Positions 21,755-33,374 are shown, numbered from the stretch's first letter. The stretch: 64,000 nt of DNA from Dromiciops gliroides (GCF_019393635.1 NC_057862.1:678434314-678498313), one strand, 5' to 3'. The notes: generated by a model from the sequence alone, not told the origin. Program-made: numbers and translations.

Positions 21755-21810
21755 CAAAAAATGTAATTGGAAAATGTTTAACAAAATAAGTAAAAAAAAT
21801 TTTAAAAATG
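21755..21810 (-). mobile_element. 3' end of a 5752-type hAT MITE, inverted
   Basis: ATGTAATTGGAAAATGTTTA is the complement of the right end of the MITE at 5752 and of the piece at 32040. Confidence 0.5.
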
Positions 21811-21842
21811 CACCCCCCCAAAAAAAAACCAAAACACCAACA

Positions 21843-22021
21843 GGGGCGACTAGGTGGCGCAGTGGATAGAGCACTGTCCCTGGAGTCAGGAGGACCTGAG
21901 TTCAAATCCGGCCTCAGACACTTAACACTTACTAGCTGTGTGACCCTGGGCAAGTCACTTAACCCCAACTGCCTCACCAAAAAAAAAAAAAAAAAAAGGA
22001 AAGAAAAGAAAAGAAAAAGAT
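21843..22021 (+). mobile_element. WSINE1-like SINE (second of a pair)
   Basis: Sense copy with long A-rich tail. TSD AACACCAACA at 21833-21842 and 22022-22031; the same 10-mer also precedes the first SINE. Confidence 0.92.
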
Positions 22022-22234
22022 AACACCAACAAACCCACCATGAGAAAAAAAAAGCAGACCCCACCCCTGCCATAAGAAAGTGGGGCTGCCCTGGGGTACC
22101 AGCCTCATCATAGGCTCCTACCCAAAGGCCCCAAGTGTGCTAGCTGACTCGTGACAGGGGCATTCCCTTCCTGTGTGACCCCCAGCAGGTACACAGTCAT
22201 GCCTTGGGAAGACATAGTCATAAAGGAATTTTCT

Positions 22235-22490
22235 ATCTAGGCAGCCAGGAGGTTGGGTGGATAGAGCACTGAGCCTGCAACCAGGAAGACCTAAATTCAA
22301 ATCCAGCTTTACTACTTGTGGGCAAGTCACTTCACCTCTGTCTGCCTCAGTTTCCTCATCTGTAAAATGAGGATATTAGCACCTACCTCCCAGGGTTGTT
22401 GTGAGGATCAAAGAGATAATAATTGTAAAGCACTTAGCACAGTGCCTGCCACTTAATAGCAGGTCCTTAACAAATGTCTGTTCTCTTCCC
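22235..22490 (+). repeat. MIR-like SINE
   Basis: GGTTGGGTGGATAGAGCAC head, CAGGGTTGTTGTGAGGATCA and a GCACAGTGCCTGCCACTTAA tail. Confidence 0.85.
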
Positions 22491-22689
22491 CTTCCCTAGT
22501 TGGGGAAGATAACATATGTGCGCATGAAAATTAACAAATGATGTGGGTAACACAGCCTCTGATAAGTGCCCAGGGAGCATGGGTACTGTGGGAGTTCAGA
22601 GAAGGGAGCCTTTCCTACTGGGGACTGAAGCTTCCCCTAAGCCTCCCCTGGAGGTTGGGTCTGGAAACACACTACAAATAGGAAGGGTG

Positions 22690-22905
22690 GAGAAGAAGGA
22701 CCAGGCCAATATCATACAGTAAGTGGGAAGAGTGCTGAGATTGGAGTCCAAAGCCTGGGTTCAAATCCCAGCTCTCCCACTGACTAGCTGTGTGGTGTTG
22801 GGCAAAGTGCCGAGCCTCCTGGGCCTCAGCTCGCTCATCACTAAAATGAAGGGGTTGGCCCATCAGGTCCCTTCCAACTTGAAATCTAGGATCCTATGAT
22901 CGTCT
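22690..22905 (+). repeat. MIR-like SINE
   Basis: CCTGGGTTCAAATCCCAGC core and GGTCCCTTCCAACTTGAAAT tail. Confidence 0.8.
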
Positions 22906-23084
22906 CTGAGTCTCAGTTTCCAAATGAGGGGGTTGGATGTTTCCAGGTGAATGCTATTACTAGGGGAACAGCCAAAACAAAGGCATGAAATAAGGAAATT
23001 ATAAGGGGACACTTTTGGAGACAGCAAATAGAACAGGTTGGCAGGAGCAATGGTTTGGGATTTGGTGAAAAACATGGCGACTCA

Positions 23085-23440
23085 ACTCATGCTTATAGCC
23101 TCCTTCAAAACGTTATCCAAAACTAATTTCCTTCTGAAGCTTTCCTTGACAACCCATTCCCTGTCTACCATCGACTAGTGAACCTTATCTCTGGCCCCAG
23201 AAGATGAAACATTCACTCCTTGATAAGCTGGAGAACACCAGAAGAAGGCAACCAGAATGGTGAAGGACCTGGAAAGGATCAGCTGAAGGGACTGAGGAGA
23301 GGAGAGAAGGCTCGAGGGCATGATGGCCTGAGAAGGTACATGAAAATGTGGAGATGGAGCTACATTTGTCCTGTTTGACCCTAGAGGGTAAAATCAGGAG
23401 GGATGTCGGCAAGAGATAGGTTTAGACTGACTGGGAGGCA
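23085..23440 (+). repeat. L2 then CR1/L3 fragments
   Basis: 23085-23175 has L2-like AGCTTTCCTTGACAACCC. 23215-23430 has CR1/L3-like GAAGGCAACCAGAATGGTG, AAGGACCTGGAAAGGATC and CCTAGAGGGTAAAATCAGG. Confidence 0.65.
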
Positions 23441-24105
23441 GGAGATACTTGCTTATGATTAGGGTGATTTCAAAATAAAGTGACAAATCAATTTCAATAA
23501 ATTAATACAGCCTAGTTATTTACCAAATATCCCCCATGGTATCCTGCAGGGTCTTGGCACCTCCTAGGATACACATACCCCTGAATGGGAACTGAACCCC
23601 TAGTGTAGAGGAATAGAGGGAGAACCAGCTGGAGAGTGAGGTAGGAATCTGAATGCCAGGTGGTGGAGTTTGTACTGCATTCTGTAGGGAAACTTCTGGT
23701 TTCAGCAAAACTAGGAATTATTTTTTTCCTTTTTAAAAAAATTGTTGGATAAGGAGAGATGGGCAAGAGGTTTTCAGAGACTAACAGGGATGCTTCCTGG
23801 GATGGTGCAAAGGGTTCCTGGCAAGGTCAAAGGTTCATAGTTGTAGAGAAGACATTATGCTTTCTTAAGATGCCTATGCCTAGGTTTCCCTTGTAGAGGG
23901 AAGACAAGAGAAAACAGGTAGATCCCTCTTCTTCCCTGGAGGCTGGAACAAGTGGGATGCTAAGCCTAAAGGCTACTGGGAGGTCCACCAACGGACTCCT
24001 TTTTCCATTTACCTCCCTCATTTTAGCAATAGGTCATGGTGAGGGTGGGGGAGCACATAATGCTAAAGAAAGGAAAACAGTGTTAGTAAGAGTGCTGGAC
24101 TAACA
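23440..24105. other. Unique sequence
   Basis: No family or exon recognised. Confidence 0.4.
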
Positions 24106-24109
24106 TACT

Positions 24110-24250
24110 AAATTGCTTGAGTTCTTGGGGGAGTGAGGGGAGGGTGGGAGGAAGAGAATTTGGAACACAAAGTTTTTTTAAAAATTGATGTCAAAATTTG
24201 TTTTTACATGTAATTTGGGAAAATAAAAATTCTAAATAAATAAATAAAAG
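24110..24250 (+). mobile_element. Marsupial L1 3' end
   Basis: G-rich purine tract GGGGGAGTGAGGGGAGGGTG, then AATTTGGAACACAAAG and TTTACATGTAATTTGGG before a poly(A)-like end. This is the L1 3' UTR pattern also seen at 52790 and 53633. Confidence 0.7.
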
Positions 24251-24254
24251 TAAG

Positions 24255-24415
24255 AGTGCTGGACTGATGGGACACCTGGGTTCTCATTCCTGCTCTGTGT
24301 CTTACTGGGTTGTGTGACCTTGGGCAAGTCACTTCTCCCAAGAGTTTTAGATCCTGCATCTTGTAAAATGAAGGCATTAGACGAAATCGCCTCTAAGGTC
24401 CCATTCAGCTCTGAC
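24255..24415 (+). repeat. MIR-like SINE
   Basis: TGTGACCTTGGGCAAGTCAC and CTCTAAGGTCCCATTCAGC. Confidence 0.7.
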
Positions 24416-24419
24416 ATTT

Positions 24420-24970
24420 TGTGTTCCACAATTCATTTCACTTTGGACAGCTCTAATTGTGAGGAAGCTTTTCCTTATGCCAAGTCTGTATTTGCCTGTT
24501 ACAACTCCCACTCATTGCTGTGGGTTCTGAACTGTGGAGGCCACCTAGGAAAAAAAGTCCAGATTCTTCTTCTAGAAAGCAGCCTTTCAAATACTTGAAG
24601 ACAGTTCTCCTCTTCTCCTTCCCCCCTCCCCACCCAAGCCTTCTCCAGGGTTCTTTCAGCTCCTTCCACTGATCCTGACATGGCCCGGATCCTTCATCCT
24701 CTTGGGCACTCTACTCTGGACACCCTCCAGTTTATCCATGATGTTCCTAAAACACATGACCTAGAGCTAAACACAGAACTCCAGGCGTGCCCTGTCAAGA
24801 CATTGGGACTGTCACATCCTTATTCCTAGAAGGTACATATCAACAAATACTAAGATCTCATTAGCTTTCCTGGGTGCTCTGTCTCGATGCTGACTCACAT
24901 TGAGCCACAATCACTCCTAGGTCTTTTTTTCAGCAGTCCTGAGATGGCCTGAATGGGACTACCCAGTCCT
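24420..24970 (+). repeat. CR1/L3 LINE fragment
   Basis: AGCTCTAATTGTGAGGAAGC, CACCCTCCAGTTTATCCATG, ACACAGAACTCCAGGCGTG and CATTAGCTTTCCTGGGTGC follow the L3 order. Confidence 0.8.
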
Positions 24971-25174
24971 CTCATGGCTCAGGGGGGCTAAGCCAAGGGT
25001 AAGGAGATGGGGTTTGAGGCTTAACCTCTGAACTCTGGATTTTGTATCTATAAAACAGGTCACCTATGTACTGAATGGCTCCCTCTACAAAATGGGGCTA
25101 ATCACAGTTGTAGAGTCTACGACACAGGGGTGCTATGAGGAAAACACCTTTTAAGGCTTAAACTCATACAGAGG

Positions 25175-25530
25175 CAGCAAGGGGGTGGGGTGGACAGAGT
25201 GCTGAGCTTGCAATCAGGAAGCCCTGAGCTCAAATCCTGCCTTGTATATTTACTAGTTGTCTGACTCCATTCAAGTCATTCAACATGTCTGCCTCAGTTT
25301 CCTCAATTGTAAAATCAATCAGTGAACATTTATCAAGTGCAGACACTGTGCTAAGCACCAAGAATAGTGGAGATGATGATATTACAATGTTATAATAATG
25401 GGATAATAGCACCTACCCCCAGGGTGGTTGTGAAGATAAAATGAGATGATATCTGTAATATGCTTTGCAAACCTTAAGGGGCTCTATAAATAAATGCTAG
25501 CCATTATTATTATTATTATTACTGTTGTTA
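25175..25530 (+). repeat. MIR-like SINE with inserted tail and (ATT)n
   Basis: GGGGTGGACAGAGTGCTGAG head, GTTTCCTCAATTGTAAAATC, then a second tail ending TAAATGCTAGCCATTATT. Confidence 0.75.
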
Positions 25531-25549
25531 TATCATACATAAACTATCA

Positions 25550-26350
25550 GGAAGAATCCTCAGAAGACTTGCCTATGTCACAAAGCTGGGCAGGATGACT
25601 AACATACCAGATGACCATCAGGATCCCAAAAGCTCTGGACAGACCAGGAGATTGGGCTGAATCCAGTGAGATAAGTAAGGATCAGCAGAAATGAATGCAA
25701 AGATTTACATTTGGGTTCAAGAAATCAACGTCTGAACTTCCCAAAATGGCGGAAGATAGGGTTGGACAGCAGATTATCTGAAAAGGACTTGGGGGTTTTA
25801 ATGGACCAAAATGAATCAACAATGGCTCCCAAAGGCTGATGTTATCTAAGGCTGAGAGGGGAGCCTCCAAGAACAGGACAGGGATAGTCTGTCAGTACTT
25901 AGCCCTGGTCTGTCCTTGGATCTGGAGTTCTGAGCACTACCATTTAAGAAGGACATCAATGAGCTGGACATTGTCTGGAGGAGGGCAATGAGAATGGCCA
26001 AGGGCCTGGAGCCCATGTCATCTGCAGATTGATTAAAGGAACTGGGGCTGTTTAGAACCGAGAGGAGAAAGCTAAGGGGGCCATGAGAGCTGTCATTGAG
26101 GCTGTCTTGGAGAACGGGACTTAGATTTGGAGGAATGGGTGAAGGTTGCTAAAGGACAAATTAAGACTCGATGTCAGGGAAACTTCCTAGCAATAAGAGT
26201 TGTCCAAATGAGGAATGGGCTGTCTGCTGGAGGGGGTGAGTTTCCCCTTGCTGGGGTGGGGAGGGGGACGGGGCGGTTAACAGTAAAAGCTTGCTGGTTA
26301 TGTTGAAAAAGGAATTTTGGTCCAGATATAGATTGGACATGGTGGCCCCA
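25550..26350 (+). repeat. CR1/L3 LINE fragment
   Basis: AAAGATTTACATTTGGGTTC, AAAAGGACTTGGGGGTTTTA, GGAGGAGGGCAATGAGAATG, GGAACTGGGGCTGTTTAGAA and TCAGGGAAACTTCCTAGCAA match the order of CR1/L3 coding-end sequence. Confidence 0.8.
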
Positions 26351-27345
26351 TCCAAGCAAGACATTTTGTGGTCCTTCCAAGGGGAAGGTGCTCCACGGAT
26401 TGCTGCTCAGATGCCTGTTGCCAGCTCTGGCCCCAAGGGCAGACAGAACCAAGGGCTCTGCTGGTAAATGAGCATCACACAGGTTACAGGGGTCATGAGT
26501 GAAGGAGGCTGGCAGGGGGCCCCAGCCCCTGTGACCTTGAAACTGATCCCCAGCCGGGTGTCAAGACTACAAACATGTTATGTTCTCCCATCTCTCCCCT
26601 GTGGAGTGGTGCAGCTAATTGGGGTGAGGGAGAGTTTGCTGGCTTCGTGTGCTGGCGTGGGCTGGCAGAACAAATGGTGCTGTGGCCACAGCTGGGACTT
26701 GGAGAAGGGAGGAAGGGAGCAGGGGAGAAAGGGGGATGGGAGTGTTGGACAGGGCTTGGCAGTCCTGGTCATACATCCTCTGGTGCGAAGAGGAGGAGGA
26801 GGAGCAGGGGAAGACTGGAACTAGGGGGCTGGGTATTTGGTGATAGCTAGGGTGGACCCCCACTTGTCCCTGGGGGTTAGAGGATCCCCAAATATGGGCT
26901 TGGACTTTGACTGGGGCTCAGCTGCAATGACATCTCTCCCCCCACACACACACCTAATGGTGTATGAAGACTGCATTCTCAGGATGGTGGGAATGGGAGG
27001 CTGATGGAAGGTGAGGGTAGAGACCAGCCTCTGAGCCAGGAGTCTGCTGGTGGTGACAGGGGAAGTGCACAAGGTGGCGAGGAGGAAATGAGGCAGGTGT
27101 TCAGTTTCATCTTTAAGTCAGCGGGGAAGGGGAACAGCTGAGGCTTCCAGGGGTGGAATAGGAACAAGTTTAGAGGTGGAGTTTCCCATGATGGGGGGCA
27201 TTGAGTCCCTTTCTGGGGCACCAACCATGATGCTGCCATATTGCTATTTGGCCGGCTGCTTTCACTGAAGAAAGAGGAGGTGGGGAGAAATCTCACTCTG
27301 ACCCTGGTCCACAGATTAGAAGCCTGAACCCGGGGGTTCTAGGTA
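26350..27345. other. GC-rich unique sequence
   Basis: No repeat family recognised and many frames open by composition only. No splice-bounded coding exon was found on either strand. Confidence 0.45.
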
Positions 27346-27354
27346 TGCTGGCTA

Positions 27355-27550
27355 TCATAGCATTTGAATTTGGGATGAGCCTTTGAGATATCTGGTCCAA
27401 TGCCTTCATTTCATGGATGAGTAAACTGAGGTCAGAACAGGGAGGCAGGCTCCTTGGCCAACGTCCCTGGAGTTGTAAGGTGCAGAGCTGGGATGAGACC
27501 CCTCCCCCGTCCTCTGAGTATATTACAGTGCTCTACCCACTGAACCGCAC
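27355..27550 (-). repeat. MIR antisense
   Basis: GAGTAAACTGAGGTCAGAAC and the ATCTGGTCCAATGCCTTCAT lead-in. Confidence 0.55.
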
Positions 27551-27559
27551 TGCTCTTAC

Positions 27560-28290
27560 CTGTACTAGCTATCCTGTGTGTTTTATGCTTTCAGTGTGAG
27601 TGATGACTGCTTATTCTTATGGAATCCTGGACTCTTGAAGAATTTATCAGCCTAGCCCTCTGCTTCCATGCAAGCGAGCATAGAGACCACCCAGGTTTAG
27701 GTTCAGACTTTCTCTTCTTGCCCTAAAGGCTACCAGGGATGCAGGTATTCCAAGGCTTCTTTCAGCCCAAGGCTGGATCCCCTGGCTCATCTGGACAGGA
27801 TGCTTCTCTGTCAGAGGAGGCTTTCTTCCTAGCACACTGCAAGGTTCTTGAGGTCAGTACTTGTTTTGTTGGTCTCTATATCCTTACCACCCAGTACGGG
27901 GCCTGGTACAGAGTAATGGAAGGGGGTTCTTCTTCCCAGACCTGATCATGCATGGTAAAAGGGCCCATTAAGTGGAGGTTAAATGTCAAATGAGGCCATG
28001 CTAAGTGATCCCTTTATAAGGCAAAGACAAATCCCTTGAGTGAATCACAAGGGAGCACCATTGGACAAAGAATGCTACCTCCAGGAGATCTCTACAAGTT
28101 CAGGAGACTCCAAGAGGAACCCCAATCCTGATCACAAAAGTAAAAGATTTATGAAAAGATTCCAGGAAAAGCTCACATGGAGCTGGTCGGATGGGGCCCA
28201 GGGCTGAGCTCATAGGGAGCCCCCTATGTTTGTGCAACTAGTAATGAGCATTGGGGCTCTGCTCTTCTGGTGAGTGAGTGCTTTTCCCTG
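27560..28290. other. Unassigned sequence with L2-like tail
   Basis: A tail-like piece GGTTCTTGAGGTCAGTACTT occurs near 27840-27915. The rest is unassigned. Confidence 0.4.
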
Positions 28291-28294
28291 AACA

Positions 28295-28690
28295 GCCCTG
28301 CAGATCACTCCATACTCTCCCCTTCCCTCACTGCCTTGGGGCCCCCACTGTCCTAACTGGTGACCACCTCTTCTGCACAGCTCCAACTACTACTCTTCAT
28401 TTCATTCTCTACTCTCCAGCCACCTCCACCTCAGCCCTTCCCTCCCACTTCTACATCTAGAATGTGAATCACAATCAAATCACCTCTGTCATTGTTCCTG
28501 GAGGGGTATTGTTAATCTACTCCCCTAGGACTCCATTCACCATCCTGGTACACTTGAGGACCAAACTGATCCTCCTTGGTCACTGCTCCCCTTTGTGTGA
28601 TGTCTCCTTGATTAGAAAGTAAGATGTATCCACACCTCTGAACATAGTGCTTGGCACATAGTCAGCATTTTATGAAAGCTTTCTCATTCA
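28295..28690 (+). repeat. L2 LINE 3' region
   Basis: CTACTCTCCAGCCACCTCC and the terminal AGTGCTTGGCACATAGTCAG follow the L2 3' order. Confidence 0.6.
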
Positions 28691-29810
28691 TTCATTCCTA
28701 CTCTGTACCAGGTCCTATGACAAGCACCGGGAATACAAAGAAAGGACAGTGCCTACCCCAGAGGAGCTTAAAATCTAATTGCAGAGAGAACATGCAAACA
28801 ACTATGCACTAGCAAGCTATGTACAGAATAAATAGGAGATGATGAACAGAGGGAAGGCACTACTTTTAAGAGGGGTTGGGGAAGTCTTCCTGTGGGAGAT
28901 GGAATTTTAACTGGGACTTTAAGGAATCTAAGGATGTCAGTAATCAGAGCAGAAGAGGGAGAATGTTCCAGGCACGCGGGACAGTCAAAGAAAATGCCTG
29001 CAGCCAAGAGACCAGAATGTCAGTGTCACTGGACTAAAGAGAATGTGGTGAGGAGTGAGGTGTAAGAAGACTGGGAAGGTAGGAGAGGGCTAGGTTATGA
29101 AGGGCCTTGAATGTCAAGCAGAGCACTGGATATTTGTTTTTGGAGGTGATATAAAACCACTGGGACTTACTGAGTTGGGGGGGGGCATGGAGGCAGGGTG
29201 TTTGTGACATGATCAGACCTGCATTCTAGTGTCTGGACAGAGGATAGGCTGGAGTGGGGAGAGATATGAGACCAGCTGACCCCTCAAAAGGCTCTGGCAA
29301 TAGCCCAGGCATGAGGTGATGAGAATTTGCACTAGAGGAGTAGCAGCATCAGAGAAGAGAAGGGAGGAATTAGAGAAATATTGCAGAGGTGAAATCAACA
29401 AGAGATGCTGCAGAGGTGAAATCGACAAGAGATGCTGCAGAGGTGAAACTGACAAGATACCCAATGGGATGCTCCTGAGTTTGTGAAATTGACAGGCCTG
29501 GGTACCATATCGGGGGATGGGGTGAGAGATGGTGAGAAGTCCTGGATGATCGCTAGTCTGGGAGCCTGAGGGACTGGGAGGATGGTGCTACCCTTTGCAG
29601 TCATGGGAAAGATAGGAGTGAGGGAAGGTTTAGGGGAAAGGATGATAAGTTCCATTTTGGACGCAATGAGTTGAAGATGTCTACTGGCGTTCCAGTTGGA
29701 GATGTCTGAAAGGTAGTTGGAGATGTGAGATTGGGACGGGAAAGGGAAATCTGAGAATCCTTAGCATCGAGATGATGGTGGAATCCATGGGAGCAGATAA
29801 GATCACCAAA
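28690..29810 (+). repeat. Ancient unassigned repeat, long copy
   Basis: Same family as 18725, uninterrupted: ACTCTGTACCAGGTCCTATG to AGCAGATAAGATCACC. It extends further 3' than the 18725 copy (GGAGATGTCTGAAAGG, GATGATGGTGGAATCCATGG). Confidence 0.8.
29383..29457. repeat. 27-bp tandem repeat inside the ancient repeat
   Basis: GCAGAGGTGAAATC-ACAAGAGATGCT occurs 2.8 times (29383, 29410, 29437) with single-base differences. Confidence 0.9.
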
Positions 29811-29849
29811 TGGCTTTCCTTCCCTGTGCCTCAGTTTCCCCTCCTTGGC

Positions 29850-30010
29850 ACAGTAGGAAAAGCATTGACTTTGGAGTCAGAAGACCTGGTCTGTGGTCTT
29901 ACTACTAGTGTGAGCATAGGCCAGTCGCTTCTTGGGGCTCAGTTTCCTTTTTTGTACAATGTTGGATTAGATGGCCTTGGAAGTCCCTTCCAGCTATAGC
30001 TCTCTGTGAG
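29850..30010 (+). repeat. MIR-like SINE
   Basis: GGCACAGTAGGAAAAGCATT start and GGCCTTGGAAGTCCCTTCC tail. Confidence 0.7.
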
Positions 30011-30014
30011 GCCC

Positions 30015-30485
30015 AGGAAGGGTTAACCTGGGGCTTTTTGTGGATGTTTGGCCTTCCCTTTGACTTCTGGCTTGGGCTGGGGGGAGGCTGGAGTTAGGAA
30101 TGTGTGTGGGGCTGCCCCCTACCCTCCCACCCCCACCCCAGCACACACACCTGCATGGTCCTAGATGGATAGTTTACATTTTTGAACCTGGAGCTAAGGT
30201 GTGGTGGTATAAACAGGAAACCAGATCCCCCCACCACCCGAGCCCCCTCTGAGCCCCCTTCTCCCAGGCTTTTACCCACTACAAAGAGCTTCCTTCTCAC
30301 CTGTCCTGGTGTGCTCTCTCTGCTGCCTTTGTCAAAGGCCGACAGCTCGGGTGGGAGTGGGGCGGGGGGGGGGGGGCAGGGATTTTGAGTGACCCTGAGA
30401 CAGGGTAAAACTCTGCCCTTCCACAGGTGGGGATGGCCTCTGGTGGGGGAGGGGAGGGCAGAACTGGGAAGAGCTTGGAGGCCAC
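30015..30485. other. Unique GC-rich sequence with G-run
   Basis: Holds a near-pure run of G at 30360-30381. No exon or repeat family recognised. Confidence 0.45.
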
Positions 30486-30489
30486 AGGA

Positions 30490-30660
30490 AGGCCCGGAGC
30501 TTTAGAGAGAGAATGTTGGTACCGTGGGGTCACATCTGGGCTCTGTTACTTGCTGCCTATGTGACCTTCCACCTCTGGGGCTCTGCTTCTTCATCCATTA
30601 ATTGGGAGGTGAGGTGGACTGGATGACTGTGAAGACCACTTCTCTAAATCTATGACCTTA
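30490..30660 (+). repeat. MIR-like SINE, worn
   Basis: GTCACATCTGGGCTCTGTTA and CTTCTCTAAATCTATGACC. Confidence 0.55.
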
Positions 30661-30719
30661 GAGGTCATTGAGCCCAATCCCCCTGTCTAGAGAGGGGCAC
30701 ATGACTTCCTCAAATCATA

Positions 30720-31080
30720 TGGATGATTATAACTACAATAGTTGGTATGTTTATAGAGCATTAAGGCTTAGCAAAGCATTTTATAGTTTACATATCATTG
30801 GATCTTCACATCTATAATAATAATAATAATAGAAAACAACAACAGCAACAATGATAATCAACATTTATGCAGCACTTACTATGTGCCAGGCACTTTGCTA
30901 AGTAAGTACTTTACAATTATTATTTCATTTGATCCTCATAACAACCCGTAGGAAGCAGGTGCTGTTATTATCCCTATTTTAAGAAAGAGGAAACTGAGAT
31001 AAACAGAGTTTAAGTGACTTGTCCAGAATCACACAACTGGGAAGTGTCAGGGGTGGGTCCATTTGAGAGCAGGGTCTGTG
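30720..31080 (-). repeat. MIR antisense with (ATA)n
   Basis: ACTATGTGCCAGGCACTTTG, TGATCCTCATAACAACCCG and CCCTATTTTAAGAAAGAGG. Confidence 0.75.
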
Positions 31081-31104
31081 CTCTTTCCCCCAGACCACAC
31101 TCTC

Positions 31105-31335
31105 CCATGCCAGAGTGGACAGAACACAGAGCTCATAGCCAGAAAACCTGAATTTGAGTTCCAGCTCAGATACTTCCTGGCTGGGTGACCCTGAGTAAGT
31201 CACTGCCCTTTCCTGACCCTCAGTTTCCTCCTTAGTAGGATGGGGAGAATAATGTCTCTACTACCCACCTCACAGGGTTATTCTGAGGAAAGCGCTCCAT
31301 AAACCACAAAGTGTAGTAAAAATATGGGCTGTTAT
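31105..31335 (+). repeat. MIR-like SINE
   Basis: AGAGTGGACAGAACACAGAG and GTTTCCTCCTTAGTAGGATG, with GGGTTATTCTGAGGAAAGC. Confidence 0.75.
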
Positions 31336-31339
31336 AAAG

Positions 31340-31820
31340 AATGCCCTGCTCTTAATAACTGGGGAGGGGCGGGGGTGACCTTTCCCATAGAAGAGGAGAA
31401 GCAGGGCCCTGCACACAAGGCCTCCTGCTCATGGGCCTCCCTGGCTCCTGTTTCACACAGGGTAGATTCCTGAGGCTCCCCCCAAGAATTTCTCTACTGG
31501 GGGCACCGGATGCTTCCAAGACCAGGAGCAGGGGAGGGGGAGATGTGGCCCTGAAGCCTCCTGACAGCTGACCAGGGAACCCTCCTCCCTGGGCCCCCTT
31601 CCCCAAGTACGAGAGGAATGTGTGAGGGTCACTTGAAGAAAAACCAAACAAAATAAAACATGAGCTAAGCAAGATGATCTAAGCTGGAAGGGCAAGAAGA
31701 ATTTCCCAAGGATGTTCCCAAACCAGGTGTGTGGGGGAGGGGCAGAAGGGCTGGGTATTGAAGGCTGGTGGTTGTCAGGCTCACAGATTAAATCTTCTCA
31801 GAGATATCAGTGAGAGGAAG
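31340..31820. other. Unique sequence
   Basis: No family or exon recognised. Confidence 0.4.
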
Positions 31821-31821
31821 G

Positions 31822-31824
<3 letters not shown>

Positions 31825-31865
<41 letters not shown>
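31825..31865. repeat. (GT)n microsatellite, ~20 units
   Basis: Pure GT array followed by a short alternating purine/pyrimidine stretch, with Z-DNA potential. Confidence 0.95.
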
Positions 31866-31868
<3 letters not shown>

Positions 31869-32039
31869 ACTCACACGCGTAAGCATGCATGCATGTATGT
31901 ATGATGGGGAGAGCCTTCATGTACGTACGTCATGGAATCCAAGGGTCTCAGACCTAAAGTTCTGTCAGACTCAGAAGAAAGGTCCTTGAAGCTGCATATT
32001 AACTGAGAAAACCATAAACTAGCACTATCTTTGTTTGAT

Positions 32040-32095
32040 TGTATTTTTATTTATTTTGCTAAACATTTCCCAATTACATTTTAATCTGGGTTGGG
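32040..32095 (+). mobile_element. 3' end of a 5752-type hAT MITE
   Basis: AAACATTTCCCAATTACATT then TTAATCTGG matches the right part of the MITE at 5752. Confidence 0.55.
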
Positions 32096-32539
32096 GGCAC
32101 TGCAGAGCATGGGAAGCCCCCAGGGAGCCGGGGGCTTCTAGTTTGATGCTTGTGATCCAGTCCAACCCCTTAGTTTTACATGAGGAAACTGAGGCTCAGG
32201 GGAGTAGCCACACTAAAACCAGGAATCTAAAACTGGGAGGGATCCCAGGGCCAGTGAATCTGATCTTGGCCTGGGGAAATTAAGTTAACTCACATGAGTT
32301 TGCACGTGGCAAAGATGGGACATGAGATTGTGGATCTCTAGACCAAGCCTGATCTCTCCCCAGCCATTCACTTGAACCTCTTGCTGCCTTTCCATTTCTT
32401 GCTCTAGGCACAGTAATCAAATCAACAGAGTCATGGCTTTTGGAAAGAGCAGGACATTCAGCTTCCATGCATCAACTTACCCTCTCTGCAGTGTCCCAGA
32501 TCTAAATCCCTCCCTGGCCACCACTATCAGGTATGTGGT

Positions 32540-32645
32540 CTCCCCCCCCCATTAGAATATCAGCTCCCTGAAGGCAGGAACTGTCTTTTCTATTTGTATC
32601 CCCATTATTTAGCATAGTGTCTGACACATAGTAGGCACTTACTAA
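32540..32645 (+). repeat. L2/MIR tail seeding the CT tract
   Basis: CTCCCTGAAGGCAGGAACTG and GACACATAGTAGGCACTTAC end in AAATGCTTT, which runs directly into (TTCC)n. Confidence 0.75.
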
Positions 32646-33370
32646 ATGCTTTCCTTCCTTCCCTCCTCCCTTTCTTCCCTCTTTTCTCCTTTCTCTCTCT
32701 TCCTTCTTCCTCTCTCCTTCCCTTCTTCTTCACTTTCTCCTTCCATCCACTCTTCCTTCCTTCTTTCATGTTTCTCCCTTTGTCCTTCCTTCCTCCTTCT
32801 TTTTCTTCTTCTTCCTTCCTCCCTCCTGCCATTCTTCTTTTCTTGCTTCCTTGCTTCCCTCCTTCCTTTTTTCTTTCTTTCTTTTCTTTCTCTCTCCCTT
32901 CCTTCCCCCTCTCCCTTTCTTCTTCCCTCCCTTCCATCTATTCTTACTTCTTTCTTTGTTTCTTTCTTCCTTCCTCCCTCCCTACCATTCTTCCTTCATC
33001 CTTCCTTCCCTCCCATCTTCCCTCCTTCCTTCCTATCTTCTCTCCCTCCTTCCTTTCTCCTTTCTGTCTCCCTTTCTTCTTCCTCCCTCCCTTCTTTCTC
33101 TCTTCCTCGCATCTTCCTTCCCCCTTCCTTCTTCCTCCCTCCTCCCATTCTTCTTTTCTTGCTTCCTTCCTTCTTCTTCCTTCCTCTTTTTTTTGTGGGG
33201 CAGTGAGGGTTAAGTAACTTGCCCAGGGTCACAGAGCTAGTAATTTTCTTCCTCTTTCTTTCTCACTTTCTTCCTCCTCTCTCCCTTCTTCTTCCCTCCC
33301 TCCTTCCATCTACCCTTCCTTCCTTCTTTCTCTCTCCCTTCTTCCCTTTCTTCTTCCATCCATCTATTCC
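32643..33370. repeat. CT-rich tract with embedded SINE scrap
   Basis: About 730 bp nearly free of purines on the plus strand, made of irregular TTCC, TTTC and CTC units, interrupted only by a truncated SINE at 33187-33244. On the SFXN5 sense strand it reads GA-rich. Confidence 0.95.
33187..33244 (-). mobile_element. 5'-truncated WSINE1-like SINE
   Basis: T-run then GTGGGGCAGTGAGGGTTAAG to CAGAGCTAGTAA; the head half is absent. Embedded in the CT tract. Confidence 0.88.
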
Positions 33371-33374
33371 CTCA

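Noticed and set aside
26575..26863. Overlapping open frames on both strands in a GC-rich stretch
   Set aside because: No splice-bounded frame, no motif and no codon pattern; open only by composition.
32605..33217. Frames up to 186 codons in the CT tract
   Set aside because: Low-complexity composition; broken by a SINE fragment.
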